From Pseudogemmatithrix spongiicola (GTDB lineage: Bacteria > Gemmatimonadota > Gemmatimonadetes > Gemmatimonadales > Gemmatimonadaceae): DNA of 64,000 nt. Under the pieces are notes generated by a model. That model was given only the letters and a program-made list of their open reading frames with translations. It had not been told where the DNA came from and searched no databases. A program made the position numbers and the translations under genes. Shown here one piece after another: positions 53,496 to 62,846 of this stretch; within the stretch, counting starts at the first letter, position 1, and every line of letters begins with the position of its first letter. The stretch is taken from positions 1-64,000 of the forward strand of contig NZ_CP130613.1 in assembly GCF_030623445.1 (NCBI RefSeq), given 5' to 3'.

Positions 53496-54881
53496 CTATA
53501 GAAGCGATTGCTTCGCGTCTGCAATCTGCCGCCGTACCGACGAGGGCCCGGTGCCTCCGGCGATGTCTCGGTGGCTCAGCGAGCGCTCCGGCGCGAGTTC
53601 GGCGAGCACATCCTGCTCAAAGGCAGAATGCGCGGCGACGAAGGAGCTAAACGGCAGGCTGCTCAGGTCGACTCCGCGCTCCTCGGCCTCGCGCACCAGC
53701 CGCCCGACCGCGCCATGCGCATCGCGGAAACTCACGGAGCGCCGCACGAGATAATCCGCGAGATCGGTCGCCATCATCGCGCCGCTGACCGCCTCGCGCA
53801 TTCGCGTGAGCTCGAAGCGCAGCGTCGCCACGGAACCCGCGACGGCCGGAAGCAACAGCGTCATCCCGTCGACCGCATCGAACAGGGCACGCTTGTCCTC
53901 CTGCAGGTCCTTGTTGTAGCCGCTCGGAAGGCCTTTGAGCGTGCCCACCAAGGCCACGAGATCGCCCAGCATGCGGGCGCCCGATCCTCGCGCCAGCTCC
54001 AGCGCGTCGGGATTCCGCTTCTGCGGCATCATCGAGGAGCCCGTGGAGTAGGCGTCGCCGTAGCGTACGAACCCGAACTCGCTCGACCCGAACAGAATCA
54101 GGTCTTCGGCGATGCGCGAGCAGTGCGTACCGAGCATCGTGAGCGCAAACAGCGATTCGGCGATGAAGTCGCGGTCACCCACGGCGTCGATCGAGTTGCG
54201 CGAGATCGCCGCGAACCCAAGGGCATCGCGCAGCTGCTCACGGGGGACGGGAAACGCGGAACCCGCGATGGCACCGGAGCCGAGCGGCAGGACGGCGGCC
54301 GCCGCGCGCGCGGAGGCGACGCGTTGCCGGTCGCGGGCAAGGGGCCAGAAGTGCGACAGCAACCAGTGCGCCACCGACACGGGCTGCGCCCGTTGCAGGT
54401 GCGTGTACGCCGGCATGATCGCATCCTGCTGCGCTTCCGCCTGCAGGAGAATCGCCTCCTGCAGCTGCCGGATCAGGACATCGACGCGGTCGAGCGCGTC
54501 CATCGTCCACATCCGCGTGTCCGTGGCCACCTGGTCGTTCCGGCTCCGGCCCGTTTGCAGACGCCCGGCCGGTCCGCCGACTTCGAGGTGCAGCAGTCGA
54601 TCCACGAAGGTGTGGACGTCCTCATCGGAGGCGATGGGCTGTTCGCCCGCCGCAATGCGCGCGGCGACGCGATCGAGCCCGTCGCGGACGAGGGCGGCCT
54701 CCTCGGCGCTATAGACACCGGCCGTCGCCAACGCCGACGCCCAGGCCTGCGAGAGCTTCACGTCGAAGGGCCAGAGGCGAAGGTCCGTCCCGATGGATCG
54801 GTTGACGGCCTCGAGTTCGGGCGCGGGACCACCGGCAAAACGGCCGCCCCAAAGTTTGTGCGAGCCGTCGTGACTGCTCAC
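53496..54881 (-). CDS. argH: Argininosuccinate lyase
   Basis: A 461-residue enzyme splitting argininosuccinate to arginine and fumarate, the last step of arginine synthesis. It has the superfamily signature GSSMMPQKRNPDA, the N-terminal LWGGRFAGGPAPELEAVNRS and the His-containing AYTHLQRAQPVSVAHW. It lies downstream of argR on the same strand; a GCAT-N4-ATGC palindrome is 56 bases upstream. argG is not adjacent. Confidence 0.97.
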   Translation of the reverse strand: MSSHDGSHKLWGGRFAGGPAPELEAVNRSIGTDLRLWPFDVKLSQAWASALATAGVYSAEEAALVRDGLDRVAARIAAGEQPIASDEDVHTFVDRLLHLEVGGPAGRLQTGRSRNDQVATDTRMWTMDALDRVDVLIRQLQEAILLQAEAQQDAIMPAYTHLQRAQPVSVAHWLLSHFWPLARDRQRVASARAAAAVLPLGSGAIAGSAFPVPREQLRDALGFAAISRNSIDAVGDRDFIAESLFALTMLGTHCSRIAEDLILFGSSEFGFVRYGDAYSTGSSMMPQKRNPDALELARGSGARMLGDLVALVGTLKGLPSGYNKDLQEDKRALFDAVDGMTLLLPAVAGSVATLRFELTRMREAVSGAMMATDLADYLVRRSVSFRDAHGAVGRLVREAEERGVDLSSLPFSSFVAAHSAFEQDVLAELAPERSLSHRDIAGGTGPSSVRRQIADAKQSLL

Positions 54882-54936
54882 TGCGAGACTCCTGCGCCGC
54901 GCGGCGCCGTGGGTTCAGGAAGACCCGAAACCTAGC

Positions 54937-54950
54937 CGCATAGATATGCG
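54937..54950. promoter_or_regulatory. Proposed ArgR operator upstream of argH
   Basis: CGCATAGATATGCG: perfect 5-bp arms around AGAT, the same GCAT-N4-ATGC arrangement as at the argC promoter. It sits 56 bases upstream of the argH ATG, between argR and argH. Confidence 0.6.
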
Positions 54951-54992
54951 ATTGGAAGGGAACGCCCGCTGCGCAGCCCGCTGCGCCCGCCG

Positions 54993-55463
54993 CTATCGCG
55001 GCCGCTTCGCGAGCGAGGTCACCCGTCGCGCGAGGCGCTCCCGCGCCTGTTCGCTGCGACAGATCATCAGGATCGTATCGTCGCCGGCGATCGTGCCAAG
55101 CACATCGGGCGACGCCTCGGCGTCGATGGCCGAGGCCACGGGCTGCGCGCCGCCGATGACGGTCTTGAGCACCAGCAGTGGTCCGACGCCGTCGAGCGAG
55201 AGGAACAGTTGTGGCAGGATTGCCGCGAGTGGCGCGCGGCTGCCGTCATCGGCCGCGGCGGAATCTCCGGCGACGTAGCGCAGGCCCTCCGGCGACGCGA
55301 CGCGCGCCACGCGGAGGTCGCGCAGGTCCCGCGACAGCGTGGACTGCGTGACGTCCCAGCCCTGCCGATGCAGGAGCTGGCGAAGCTCCTCCTGGCTCCC
55401 GATCTCGCGCGTGGCGATGAGCTCGAGGATGGCGTGCTGGCGTTCGCGCTTGTTGACGGTCAC
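54993..55463 (-). CDS. argR: Arginine repressor
   Basis: A 156-residue regulator. The N-terminal winged helix is RERQHAILELIATREIGSQE, then TQSTLSRDLRDLRVARV with the family SR signature. The C-terminal arginine-binding hexamerisation domain (VLGTIAGDDTILMICRSEQA) includes the GDD arginine ligands. GTG 55463 is chosen since the upstream frame is Pro-rich noise. It diverges from argC and probably controls both argH and argCBD. Confidence 0.95.
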   Translation of the reverse strand: MTVNKRERQHAILELIATREIGSQEELRQLLHRQGWDVTQSTLSRDLRDLRVARVASPEGLRYVAGDSAAADDGSRAPLAAILPQLFLSLDGVGPLLVLKTVIGGAQPVASAIDAEASPDVLGTIAGDDTILMICRSEQARERLARRVTSLAKRPR

Positions 55464-55525
55464 GGGGCGGGGAAGGGGGACGGCGGGAGTGTACCACAGG
55501 GGCGAAGGCAGAGGAAGCGCGCGCA

Positions 55526-55567
55526 TTGACACGCCGCCAAGGCATTATTATGCATTATGCGTGCATA
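55526..55567 (+). promoter_or_regulatory. argC promoter with overlapping ArgR operators
   Basis: A perfect -35 TTGACA (55526-55531), a 17-base spacer and TATGCA (55549-55554) predict a start site on the argC GTG at 55561. GCAT-TATT-ATGC (55542-55553) and ATGC-GT-GCAT (55557-55566) are two adjacent palindromes covering the -10 box and the start codon. ArgR hexamers typically bind paired boxes. Confidence 0.6.
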
Positions 55568-56523
55568 AGATTCCAGTCGGCGTGCTCGGCGCCTCCGGTT
55601 ACGCGGGGCGCGAGCTTTCGGCGTTCATCGCCCAACATCCGCGCCTCACGCTCGCGTTCGCCACGGCGAACGCGCAGCGCGGGGAGACGCTGGAGCTGCC
55701 CGGCGGCGCCGTCACGTTCATCGCCACCGACGATGCGCCGTTGGCGTCCGCCGAGCTGGTGTTCTCGTCGCTGCCGCATGGTGCGAGCGCCGAATGGGTC
55801 GCGCGCGCGCGCGCGGCGGGTGCACGCGTCGTGGATCTCTCCACGGACCTGCGCATCGGGAATGGTGCGGCGGAAGCCGTGCCGTACGGACTCACCGAGT
55901 GGACCCGCGAGGCGGTTCGCAGCGCGCGCGTGGTCGCGAACCCTGGCTGCTATCCGACCTCGGCACTGCTTGCGCTGCTGCCGCTGCTCGAGCGCGACTT
56001 GATCGCGTCGGGCGCGACGGTCTCCATCTCCTCCGCCAGCGGTGTCACCGGCGCCGGTCTCTCCCCGCGCCTCGATCTGCTTTTCGGTGAAGTGACGGAG
56101 AACTACCGCGCGTACGGCGTGGGCAACTCGCATCGGCACCTGAACGAGATGCGTGCCGCCGTGCAGCTGCTCGCGCGCGACGTCGACCTCCTGTTCACGC
56201 CGCACCTGCTGCCCATCGCGCGCGGCATCCTCTCGACGATCACCGTGCCGCTACGCGCGCCCCTGGCGGATCCGCTCGAGCCGTGGCGCACGCGCTACGC
56301 CGGCGAGCCGTTCATCGAGGTCGTCGACGCGCTACCGGAACTGCGCCAGGTGCAGCGGCGCAACGTCGCGCGCATTGCCGTGCGCCGCGTCGAACATGTG
56401 CGTACACCAACCCTGCAGATCTTCTCGGCCATCGACAACCTCGTGAAGGGAGCCGCCGGCCAGGCGCTGCAGAACGCCAACCTGATGCTGGGCCTCGACG
56501 AGACGCTCGGACTGCCGCGATGA
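55561..56523 (+). CDS. argC: N-acetyl-gamma-glutamyl-phosphate reductase
   Basis: A 320-residue NADPH enzyme for step 3 of arginine synthesis. It has the Rossmann start VGVLGASGYAGRELSAFI and the catalytic Cys in VANPGCYPTSALLALLPLL. GTG 55561 is the only suitable start, has no ribosome-binding site and lies inside the operator, so translation is probably leaderless. It overlaps argB by 4 bases. Confidence 0.96.
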   Translation: MHKIPVGVLGASGYAGRELSAFIAQHPRLTLAFATANAQRGETLELPGGAVTFIATDDAPLASAELVFSSLPHGASAEWVARARAAGARVVDLSTDLRIGNGAAEAVPYGLTEWTREAVRSARVVANPGCYPTSALLALLPLLERDLIASGATVSISSASGVTGAGLSPRLDLLFGEVTENYRAYGVGNSHRHLNEMRAAVQLLARDVDLLFTPHLLPIARGILSTITVPLRAPLADPLEPWRTRYAGEPFIEVVDALPELRQVQRRNVARIAVRRVEHVRTPTLQIFSAIDNLVKGAAGQALQNANLMLGLDETLGLPR

Positions 56524-57278
56524 CCACGCGCGTGTTCAAGTTCGGCGGTCGCGCCCAAGGCGCCGCCGCGTTGCCCGCGGCCATCACGGCGGCGGCCGCG
56601 CAGGCGCAGGTCGTGGTCGTGCACGGCGGCGGCGACGAGGTCAGCGCGATGCAGCGTCGCCTGGGGCTGGAGCCGCAGTTCATCGGTGGCCGGCGCGTGA
56701 CCAGCGAGGCCGACCTCGACGTCGTGCGCATGCTGCTCTCCGGCAGCGTCAACAAGCGGCTCGTCGCACACCTGCTCACGGCCGGTGCGCGTGCGGTCGG
56801 CATCAGCGGTGAAGATGGTGGGTTGCTCACGGCGCGCGTGACGGACAGCGCGTTCGGCCGCGTGGGGCGCGACGTCATTGCGGACCCGGCGCTGCTGCGC
56901 GACCTACTGGCCGCCGGTTGGCTCCCCGTCGTCTCGCCGCTCGCGCGCGACCGCGACTCTGCCGACGGTCTCGGGCTCAACGTGAACGGCGATGACGCCG
57001 CGACGGCGATCGCCGTCGCGCTGCATGCCGACGAGCTGTGTTTCGTGGCCGATGTCGACGGCGTCCTTGAGGCGGGGCAGCGCATTCCGCGTCTCGATCC
57101 CGCGGGGATCCATGACCTCGCATCACGCGGCATCGCCCAAGGTGGCATGCTCGCCAAGCTCGAAGCCGCGGTCGCGGCCCTCGAGGCCGGGGTCGGCGCG
57201 ATCCGCATTGGCACGCTCGACCTCCTGCACGATCCGCAGGCCGGTACCACCATCGTTCCCGCTGTCTCCGCCACATAA
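56520..57278 (+). CDS. argB: Acetylglutamate kinase
   Basis: A 252-residue amino-acid kinase (VFKFGGRAQGAAALPAAITA, VVVHGGGDEVSAMQRRLGLE, then LNVNGDDAATAIAVAL). It phosphorylates N-acetylglutamate for step 2. Related kinases act on LysW-bound substrates, but no lysW is nearby. ATG 56520 overlaps the argC stop. Confidence 0.94.
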   Translation: MTTRVFKFGGRAQGAAALPAAITAAAAQAQVVVVHGGGDEVSAMQRRLGLEPQFIGGRRVTSEADLDVVRMLLSGSVNKRLVAHLLTAGARAVGISGEDGGLLTARVTDSAFGRVGRDVIADPALLRDLLAAGWLPVVSPLARDRDSADGLGLNVNGDDAATAIAVALHADELCFVADVDGVLEAGQRIPRLDPAGIHDLASRGIAQGGMLAKLEAAVAALEAGVGAIRIGTLDLLHDPQAGTTIVPAVSAT

Positions 57279-57288
57279 GGACCGCCCC

Positions 57289-58470
57289 GTGACCGCAGCC
57301 GCTCTCCCGATGACCGATTCCCTGCTTGGTACCTATCGTCGCGCCCCGATGGAGCTGGTGCGGGCCGAGGGCGTGCGCCTGTATGACGCCGACGGCAAGG
57401 CGTACCTCGACTTCGCGTCGGGCATCGCCGTCAACGCGCTCGGATACAACGATGCCGGCGTGAACGCGGCCATCGCGGAAGCCGCGGCCACGGGACTCAT
57501 CCACACGTCGAACCTCTTCCGCACGGCACCGGGCGAGCAACTCGCGGACAAGCTCGTCGCGGCGTCGTTCGCCGATAAGGTCTTCTTCTGCAACTCGGGC
57601 GCCGAAGCCAACGAGGGGGCGTTCAAGTTCGCGCGGCGCTGGGCGCGCAACGTCGGCGGGCCGGCCAAGCACGAGATCATCTCGCTGCGCGGGGCCTTCC
57701 ATGGTCGCCTGTTCGGCACGGTCGCGGCGACCGACCGGCCGCAGTACCGCAACCATTTCCGCCCACTCGCGGGCGGCATCCACATCCACGAGCGCTCCAT
57801 CGACGAGCTCAGCCGCGTCATCAGCGACGAGCAGACGGCGGCCGTGATTGCGGAGCCGATCCAGGGCGAGGGTGGCGTGCGTGTGCTCGACGCCGGCTTC
57901 GTGCGTGAGCTGCGGGCGCTGACGGCGGAGCGCAACGTCCTGTTGATCCTCGACGAGATCCAGTGCGGCTACGGCCGCACGGGCAGCTTCTTCGCCTACG
58001 AGCAGTACGGCATCACGCCGGACCTGCTGACGATGGCGAAGCCGATGGCCGGCGGCCTCCCGATGGGCGCGGTGCTGCTCACCCAGCGCGTGGCGGAGGC
58101 GGTGCAGCCCGGTGACCACGGCACCACGTTCGGCGGCGGTCCGCTGGTGGCCCATGTGGCCAACCACGTGTTCGACCGCCTGCGCGACCCGGCGCTGCTG
58201 GCGCACGTGCGTCGGGAGGGCGAATGGTTGGGCGACCAGCTGCTGGCGCTGTCCGCGCGCTCGGCGAAGGTGCGCGCGATTCGCGGCCGCGGCTTCATGT
58301 GGGGCGTCGACGTGACGGATCCGGCGAAGGACGTCGTGGCCCGCGCGCTGTCGCAGGGCCTCATCCTCGTCGGCGCCGGCGACCACACGCTGCGCCTGCT
58401 GCCGCCGCTGGTGATGGAGCGCCGGGACCTGGCCCAAGGCCTCAACGCCCTCGAGGCAGCGATCGGCTGA
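57289..58470 (+). CDS. argD: Acetylornithine aminotransferase
   Basis: A 393-residue class III PLP aminotransferase: FFCNSGAEANEGAFKFAR, LILDEIQCGYGRTG and the PLP lysine in LTMAKPMAGGLPMGA. GTG 57289 has AAGGA 7 bases upstream. It is the third gene of the argCBD operon, 10 bases after argB. Confidence 0.95.
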   Translation: MTAAALPMTDSLLGTYRRAPMELVRAEGVRLYDADGKAYLDFASGIAVNALGYNDAGVNAAIAEAAATGLIHTSNLFRTAPGEQLADKLVAASFADKVFFCNSGAEANEGAFKFARRWARNVGGPAKHEIISLRGAFHGRLFGTVAATDRPQYRNHFRPLAGGIHIHERSIDELSRVISDEQTAAVIAEPIQGEGGVRVLDAGFVRELRALTAERNVLLILDEIQCGYGRTGSFFAYEQYGITPDLLTMAKPMAGGLPMGAVLLTQRVAEAVQPGDHGTTFGGGPLVAHVANHVFDRLRDPALLAHVRREGEWLGDQLLALSARSAKVRAIRGRGFMWGVDVTDPAKDVVARALSQGLILVGAGDHTLRLLPPLVMERRDLAQGLNALEAAIG

Positions 58471-58555
58471 TCGGACCGTCGGCGGCGGCCCCCTCTGGTG
58501 GGATGCCGTCGCCGGACGCAACGTTGGGGCGCCAATCCACCCCCGCCCAACTTCC

Positions 58556-59455
58556 ATGCGCGCTCCGCCACCCCTCGAGCTCCGCAGCCTCGGACGCACC
58601 GGCGCCACGACCATCCTTGGCCTCGGCACGCGCCGCCTCGCCGAGGCGGGGCAGCAGGCGACGATCCGCGTCATCCGCGAGGCCATCGATGCGGGCGTGA
58701 ACGTGTTGGAGATCTCGCCCGGCTTCGCGGAGGGCCGTGCGGAGCGCTGGGTGGCGATGGCGCTCAAGGACGGCTACCGCGAGAAGGTGAACCTCGTGTG
58801 GCAATGCGCGGCGTACCTGCGCGACTACAAGACGTCGATGGCGCAGCTCGAGGCGACGTTGGCGGCGCTGAAGACGGATCGGGTGGAGGTCTTCTCCTTC
58901 CACCAGATGATCTACGACAACGATCCCGACTGGCTCTACGACCACGGCGGGCTCGATGCCGCGCAGGAAGCGCGGGATCAGGGCCGCGCACGCTGGCTCG
59001 GCTTCCACAGCGAGAAGTCCCCGCACATCGCACTCAAGCTGCTGGCGCGCGGCTTCGCCTGGGACGTGGGCCTGATGCCGCTCAATCCGTTCGACGCATC
59101 GTTCCGGAGCTTCGAGAAGCAGGTGTTGCCCGAAGTGATCCGCCGCGGCGGCTCGGTGATCGGTACCAAGCCGCTGGCCGGCGGCGCGGTCAACGGCAGC
59201 AAGGTCGTGAAGGTGGAGGACGCCTTCCGCTACGTGTGGTCGCTGCCGGTGAGCAGCGTGCTCGTGGGCTGCGACAGCGGACCGATCCTCAAGAAGACGC
59301 TGAAGTCCGCGGCGACGTACAAGCCGTTCCACGCGGGCGAGATGGACGCGCTGCGTGCGAAGGCGCGCGCGGTGGCGGGTGACGGGCGCTTCGAGCGCTA
59401 CAAGACCACGCAGGAATTCGACATGCCCGCCGGCTTGGCGGTGCACGGCTACTGA
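58556..59455 (+). CDS. Aldo/keto reductase-like protein lacking the catalytic tyrosine
   Basis: A 299-residue TIM-barrel protein of AKR type (LELRSLGRTGATTILGLGTR, then RARWLGFHSEKSPHIALKLL). The first AKR motif DxSPxYG is altered: Asp is Glu52 and the catalytic Tyr is Phe57 (LEISPGFAEG). The Lys and the His (FSFHQM) remain. Normal AKR chemistry is doubtful; a lyase-like or binding role is possible. ATG start. Confidence 0.8.
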   Translation: MRAPPPLELRSLGRTGATTILGLGTRRLAEAGQQATIRVIREAIDAGVNVLEISPGFAEGRAERWVAMALKDGYREKVNLVWQCAAYLRDYKTSMAQLEATLAALKTDRVEVFSFHQMIYDNDPDWLYDHGGLDAAQEARDQGRARWLGFHSEKSPHIALKLLARGFAWDVGLMPLNPFDASFRSFEKQVLPEVIRRGGSVIGTKPLAGGAVNGSKVVKVEDAFRYVWSLPVSSVLVGCDSGPILKKTLKSAATYKPFHAGEMDALRAKARAVAGDGRFERYKTTQEFDMPAGLAVHGY

Positions 59456-59472
59456 CCCCGGTTTCCAACGCG

Positions 59473-61605
59473 ATGCACATCCGTTCGACGAGCCGCGCCC
59501 CGCGCGCGGCGTTCGTGGCGTTCCTCCTGCTGGTTTCCGCGCCGATCACGCTCGCGGCGCAGCACGCGCGCGTACCGGGCTTCTCGCAGCAGTCGACCGA
59601 GGCCCAACGCGCCGCCGAGCGTGCGGCGATCGCCACTCCCGATACGGCGCGCGCCCAGGCGCTGGCGCGGGCGTTGGCCGACCGGCCGCACATCGCGGGG
59701 ACACCCGCGCAGGCGCGCACCCGCGATCTCGTGATCGCCGCGATGCGCGAAGCGGGGCTCGCGACGGAAGTCGGGGAGTATGAGGTCTGGCTGCCGCATA
59801 CGGTGGATTACGGCGTGTGGCGCATCCAGCCGCAGCCGAAGCAACTGGAGCTGCGCGAAGGCCGCGTGCCGGAAGATCCGACGACGATGCAGCACGACGA
59901 ATACCCGACCGTGAACGGCTACAGCGGCACGGGTGACGTGACGGGCGAAGTGGTCTATGTGAACTACGGCCTCATCGAGGACTACGCACAGCTCGACTCG
60001 ATCGGCGTGAGTGTGCGCGGCAAGGTCGTGATTGCGCGCTATGGCCGGAGTTTCCGCGGCATCAAGGCGCGTGAGGCGGAGAAGCGCGGCGCCCTGGCGC
60101 TGCTGATGTACTCGGATCCACAGGACGACGGCTACGTGCGCGGCGACGTGTATCCCGAGGGGGCATACCGGAACGACCGCGGCGTGCAACGCGGCAGCGT
60201 GATGAACGGGGCCGGCGATCCGACGACGCCGGGCTACCCATCGCGGCGCGGCGCGCGCCGCATCCCCATCGACTCGCTCCCGGTGCCGCGGATTCCGGTG
60301 CTGCCCCTCTCGTACGGCAACGCCATCGAGCTGCTGCGCGATGTGCGTGGCGCGGACATCCCCGCGACGTGGCAGGGCGGCTTGCCGTTCCACTATCACG
60401 TCGGGCCCGGCCCGGTGGTGGCGCGGGTGCGCGTCTTCAGCGATTCGGCCACGGCGGCGTACAAACCGATCTGGAACACCTATGGCATCATTCGCGGCTC
60501 TGACTTCCCGGACGAAGTGGTGATCATCGGCGCGCACCGCGATGCGTGGAGTCCGGGGGCCGTGGACAACGTCTCGGGGACGGTGAGCGTCGTGGAAGCC
60601 TCGCGCGCGGTGATGGCGCAGGTGCGGGCGGGCTGGCGCCCGCGGCGCACGATGATCTTCGCCACCTGGGACGCCGAGGAGTGGGGATTGGTCGGCTCGA
60701 CGGAATACGTCGAAGATGATTCGTTGCGCCTGATGCGCGGTGCGGTGGCCTATCTCAACCAAGACGTGTCGGCGAGCGGGCCGTCGTTCGGCGGCGGCGG
60801 GAGCCCGAGCCTGCGCGGCCTGCTGCGCGACGTCGCCAAGGGTGTGCCGGACCCGAGCGGCAGTGGCAGCGTGTACGACGTCTGGCGTGCGCGCACGCGC
60901 CCGGCGGACGGCGAGGAGCCGGCGATGGGCGATCCCGGCGGCGGCAGCGACTTCGCCGGGTTCTACAACCACCTCGGCATCCCGCACAGCGATTGGGGCT
61001 TCGGCGGCGGCAACGGGATCTATCACTCGAACTACGACTCCTACACGTTCATGGAGCGCTTCGGGGATCCGGGCTACCGCTACCACGCCGCGGCGGCGCG
61101 CATCGGCGCGGTGATGATGATGCGCCTCGCGAACGCCGACGTGCTCCCGTACGACTACGCGGAGTTCGCGCGGACGATGCGGCGGTACCTCGCGCCGATC
61201 GATCGCGCTCTGGCGCAGCGCAGCTGGGGCGGCTCGTCCGCGTCGCTCGCCGCGGCGATCGATCGCATGGAACGCGCGGCGACGGCCTTCAATGCGACGC
61301 GCGATTCCGCACTCGCGGCGGGCGTTCCGCGCGCCCGGCAGGTCAGCACCAACGCGGCGTTGCGCGAGGTCGAGCGCGCGATGACGCGACCGGAGGGCTT
61401 GCGCTCGCGGCCGTGGTATAGGAATCTCATATACGTCGCCGACGTCGATAATGGCTACGGCACGATGGTCTTTCCTTCGGTCAACGAAGCGATTCGCTAC
61501 GGAACCGAAGCGCTGTACGCGGCGGAGTTGCAGGATCTCGTCGGGCGGTTCGATGCCGCGACGGCCGCGATCGAACGGGCGACACGCAGCGTGCGCGGGC
61601 AGTAG
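59473..61605 (+). CDS. M28-family (PSMA/glutamate carboxypeptidase II-like) exopeptidase
   Basis: A 710-residue exported zinc peptidase: signal AAFVAFLLLVSAPITLAAQ, a protease-associated insert (about 140-330), the M28 domain and a TfR-like dimerisation tail. All di-zinc ligands are present: His and Asp in IIGAHRDAWSPGAVDN, the Glu pair in WDAEEWGLVGS, Asp in NQDVS and His in GIYHSNYDSY. It trims peptides in the periplasm. Confidence 0.95.
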   Translation: MHIRSTSRAPRAAFVAFLLLVSAPITLAAQHARVPGFSQQSTEAQRAAERAAIATPDTARAQALARALADRPHIAGTPAQARTRDLVIAAMREAGLATEVGEYEVWLPHTVDYGVWRIQPQPKQLELREGRVPEDPTTMQHDEYPTVNGYSGTGDVTGEVVYVNYGLIEDYAQLDSIGVSVRGKVVIARYGRSFRGIKAREAEKRGALALLMYSDPQDDGYVRGDVYPEGAYRNDRGVQRGSVMNGAGDPTTPGYPSRRGARRIPIDSLPVPRIPVLPLSYGNAIELLRDVRGADIPATWQGGLPFHYHVGPGPVVARVRVFSDSATAAYKPIWNTYGIIRGSDFPDEVVIIGAHRDAWSPGAVDNVSGTVSVVEASRAVMAQVRAGWRPRRTMIFATWDAEEWGLVGSTEYVEDDSLRLMRGAVAYLNQDVSASGPSFGGGGSPSLRGLLRDVAKGVPDPSGSGSVYDVWRARTRPADGEEPAMGDPGGGSDFAGFYNHLGIPHSDWGFGGGNGIYHSNYDSYTFMERFGDPGYRYHAAAARIGAVMMMRLANADVLPYDYAEFARTMRRYLAPIDRALAQRSWGGSSASLAAAIDRMERAATAFNATRDSALAAGVPRARQVSTNAALREVERAMTRPEGLRSRPWYRNLIYVADVDNGYGTMVFPSVNEAIRYGTEALYAAELQDLVGRFDAATAAIERATRSVRGQ

Positions 61606-61658
61606 CGCCGCCGCGCGGTTGCCGGCGGGGGTGGTTCCGGGACCACTCCCGCGTGAGC

Positions 61659-61690
61659 GAGGGGGCATCGCCGAACGGCGATGCCCCCTC
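61659..61690 (+). terminator. Hairpin after the M28 gene
   Basis: GAGGGGGCATCGCC and GGCGATGCCCCCTC form a perfect 14-bp stem with loop GAAC. GCGTATATTC follows, with no U-run. The TATATT just after it could serve as the -10 box of the next gene. Confidence 0.65.
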
Positions 61691-61707
61691 GCGTATATTC
61701 CGCCGTG

Positions 61708-62844
61708 ATGCCGCTCACGCCTGAGGATCGCGACCGCTACGCGCGCCACCTGAGCCTGCCGCAGGTGGGCGCCGCCGGACAGGAACGCCTGCGCGCGAGT
61801 TCCGCGCTGATCGTCGGACTCGGGGGGCTCGGTTCGCCGGCGGCGCTGTATCTCGCCGCGGCCGGCGTCGGGCGACTCGGGCTCCTCGATCACGATCGCG
61901 TCGCGGTGCACAACCTTCAGCGCCAGGTGCTGCACGATACGGCAGGCGTCGGTACGTCGAAGGTCGCGTCGGCGCGCGCGCGCCTCGAGGCCCTCAATCC
62001 GGGCGTCACGCTCGACACCTGGGAGGTCGCGCTCACGCGCGACAACGCGCGCGGCATCGTCGCGGACTACGACATCGTCCTCGACGGCACCGACACGTTC
62101 ACGACGCGCTATCTCCTCAACGATGCCTGCGTCCTGGAACGGAAGCCGTTGGTGCACGCGAGCGTGCATCGCTTCGAAGGCCAGGTGTCGGTCTTCGCCA
62201 CGGCGGACGGTCCTTGCTATCGCTGCCTGCATCCCGAGCCGCCGCCGGCCGGGAGCGTGCCAAGCTGCGCCGAGGGTGGCGTGTTGGGCGTACTGCCGGG
62301 TTTGCTCGGCACGCTGCAGGCGACCGAGGCGCTCAAGTGGCTGCTCGGCATCGGCGAGCCGCTGGTGGGGCGCCTGCTGGCGGTCGACGCGCTGAGCATG
62401 CGCATGACGCAGATGCGCTTCGCGCGCGATCCGTCCTGTGCGTGGTGTGCGACGCGCACGGCGACGGCGCTGCTCGCAGACTACGCGGCGTTCTGCGGCG
62501 AGGCCGGGGCGCCGACCTGGGACGTGACGCTGCGCGACATCGATCCCCGCGATGCGGCGGCTGCGCTTGCCCGCGGTGAGCTCTACGTGCTCGACGTGCG
62601 CGAGGACTGGGAAGTCGACGCCGCGGCCGTGCGCGGCGCGATGCATGTCGCGATGGGGTTGATCCCGGCGCAGCAGGCGCTGCTGCCGCGTGACAAGCCG
62701 ATCGCCGTGCTGTGCCACCACGGCATGCGCAGCGCGATGGTGGCCGACTACCTGCGTGCGGCCGGGCATGCGCGCGTCCTCAACATCCGCGGTGGCATCG
62801 ATCGCTGGAGCGTCGAGGCAGATCCGCAGGTCCCGCGCTACTGA
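61708..62844 (+). CDS. MoeB/ThiF-type adenylyltransferase fused to rhodanese
   Basis: A 378-residue E1-like enzyme. The nucleotide loop is GLGGLGSPAALYLAAAGVGR, the Arg/Asp ATP site is HNLQRQVLHD, and an active-site-like Cys lies in SVPSCAEGG. A zinc knuckle of two Cys pairs (CYRC and CAWC) follows. A C-terminal rhodanese domain has the persulfide Cys in LCHHGMRS. It activates a ThiS/MoaD-like carrier and loads sulfur; which carrier is unknown. It starts at ATG 61708. Confidence 0.93.
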   Translation: MPLTPEDRDRYARHLSLPQVGAAGQERLRASSALIVGLGGLGSPAALYLAAAGVGRLGLLDHDRVAVHNLQRQVLHDTAGVGTSKVASARARLEALNPGVTLDTWEVALTRDNARGIVADYDIVLDGTDTFTTRYLLNDACVLERKPLVHASVHRFEGQVSVFATADGPCYRCLHPEPPPAGSVPSCAEGGVLGVLPGLLGTLQATEALKWLLGIGEPLVGRLLAVDALSMRMTQMRFARDPSCAWCATRTATALLADYAAFCGEAGAPTWDVTLRDIDPRDAAAALARGELYVLDVREDWEVDAAAVRGAMHVAMGLIPAQQALLPRDKPIAVLCHHGMRSAMVADYLRAAGHARVLNIRGGIDRWSVEADPQVPRY

Positions 62845-62846
62845 CG

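Noticed and set aside
59449-62769. A 1106-codon open frame on the minus strand
   Set aside because: It is antisense to the M28 peptidase and MoeB-like genes, both of which have complete catalytic motifs.
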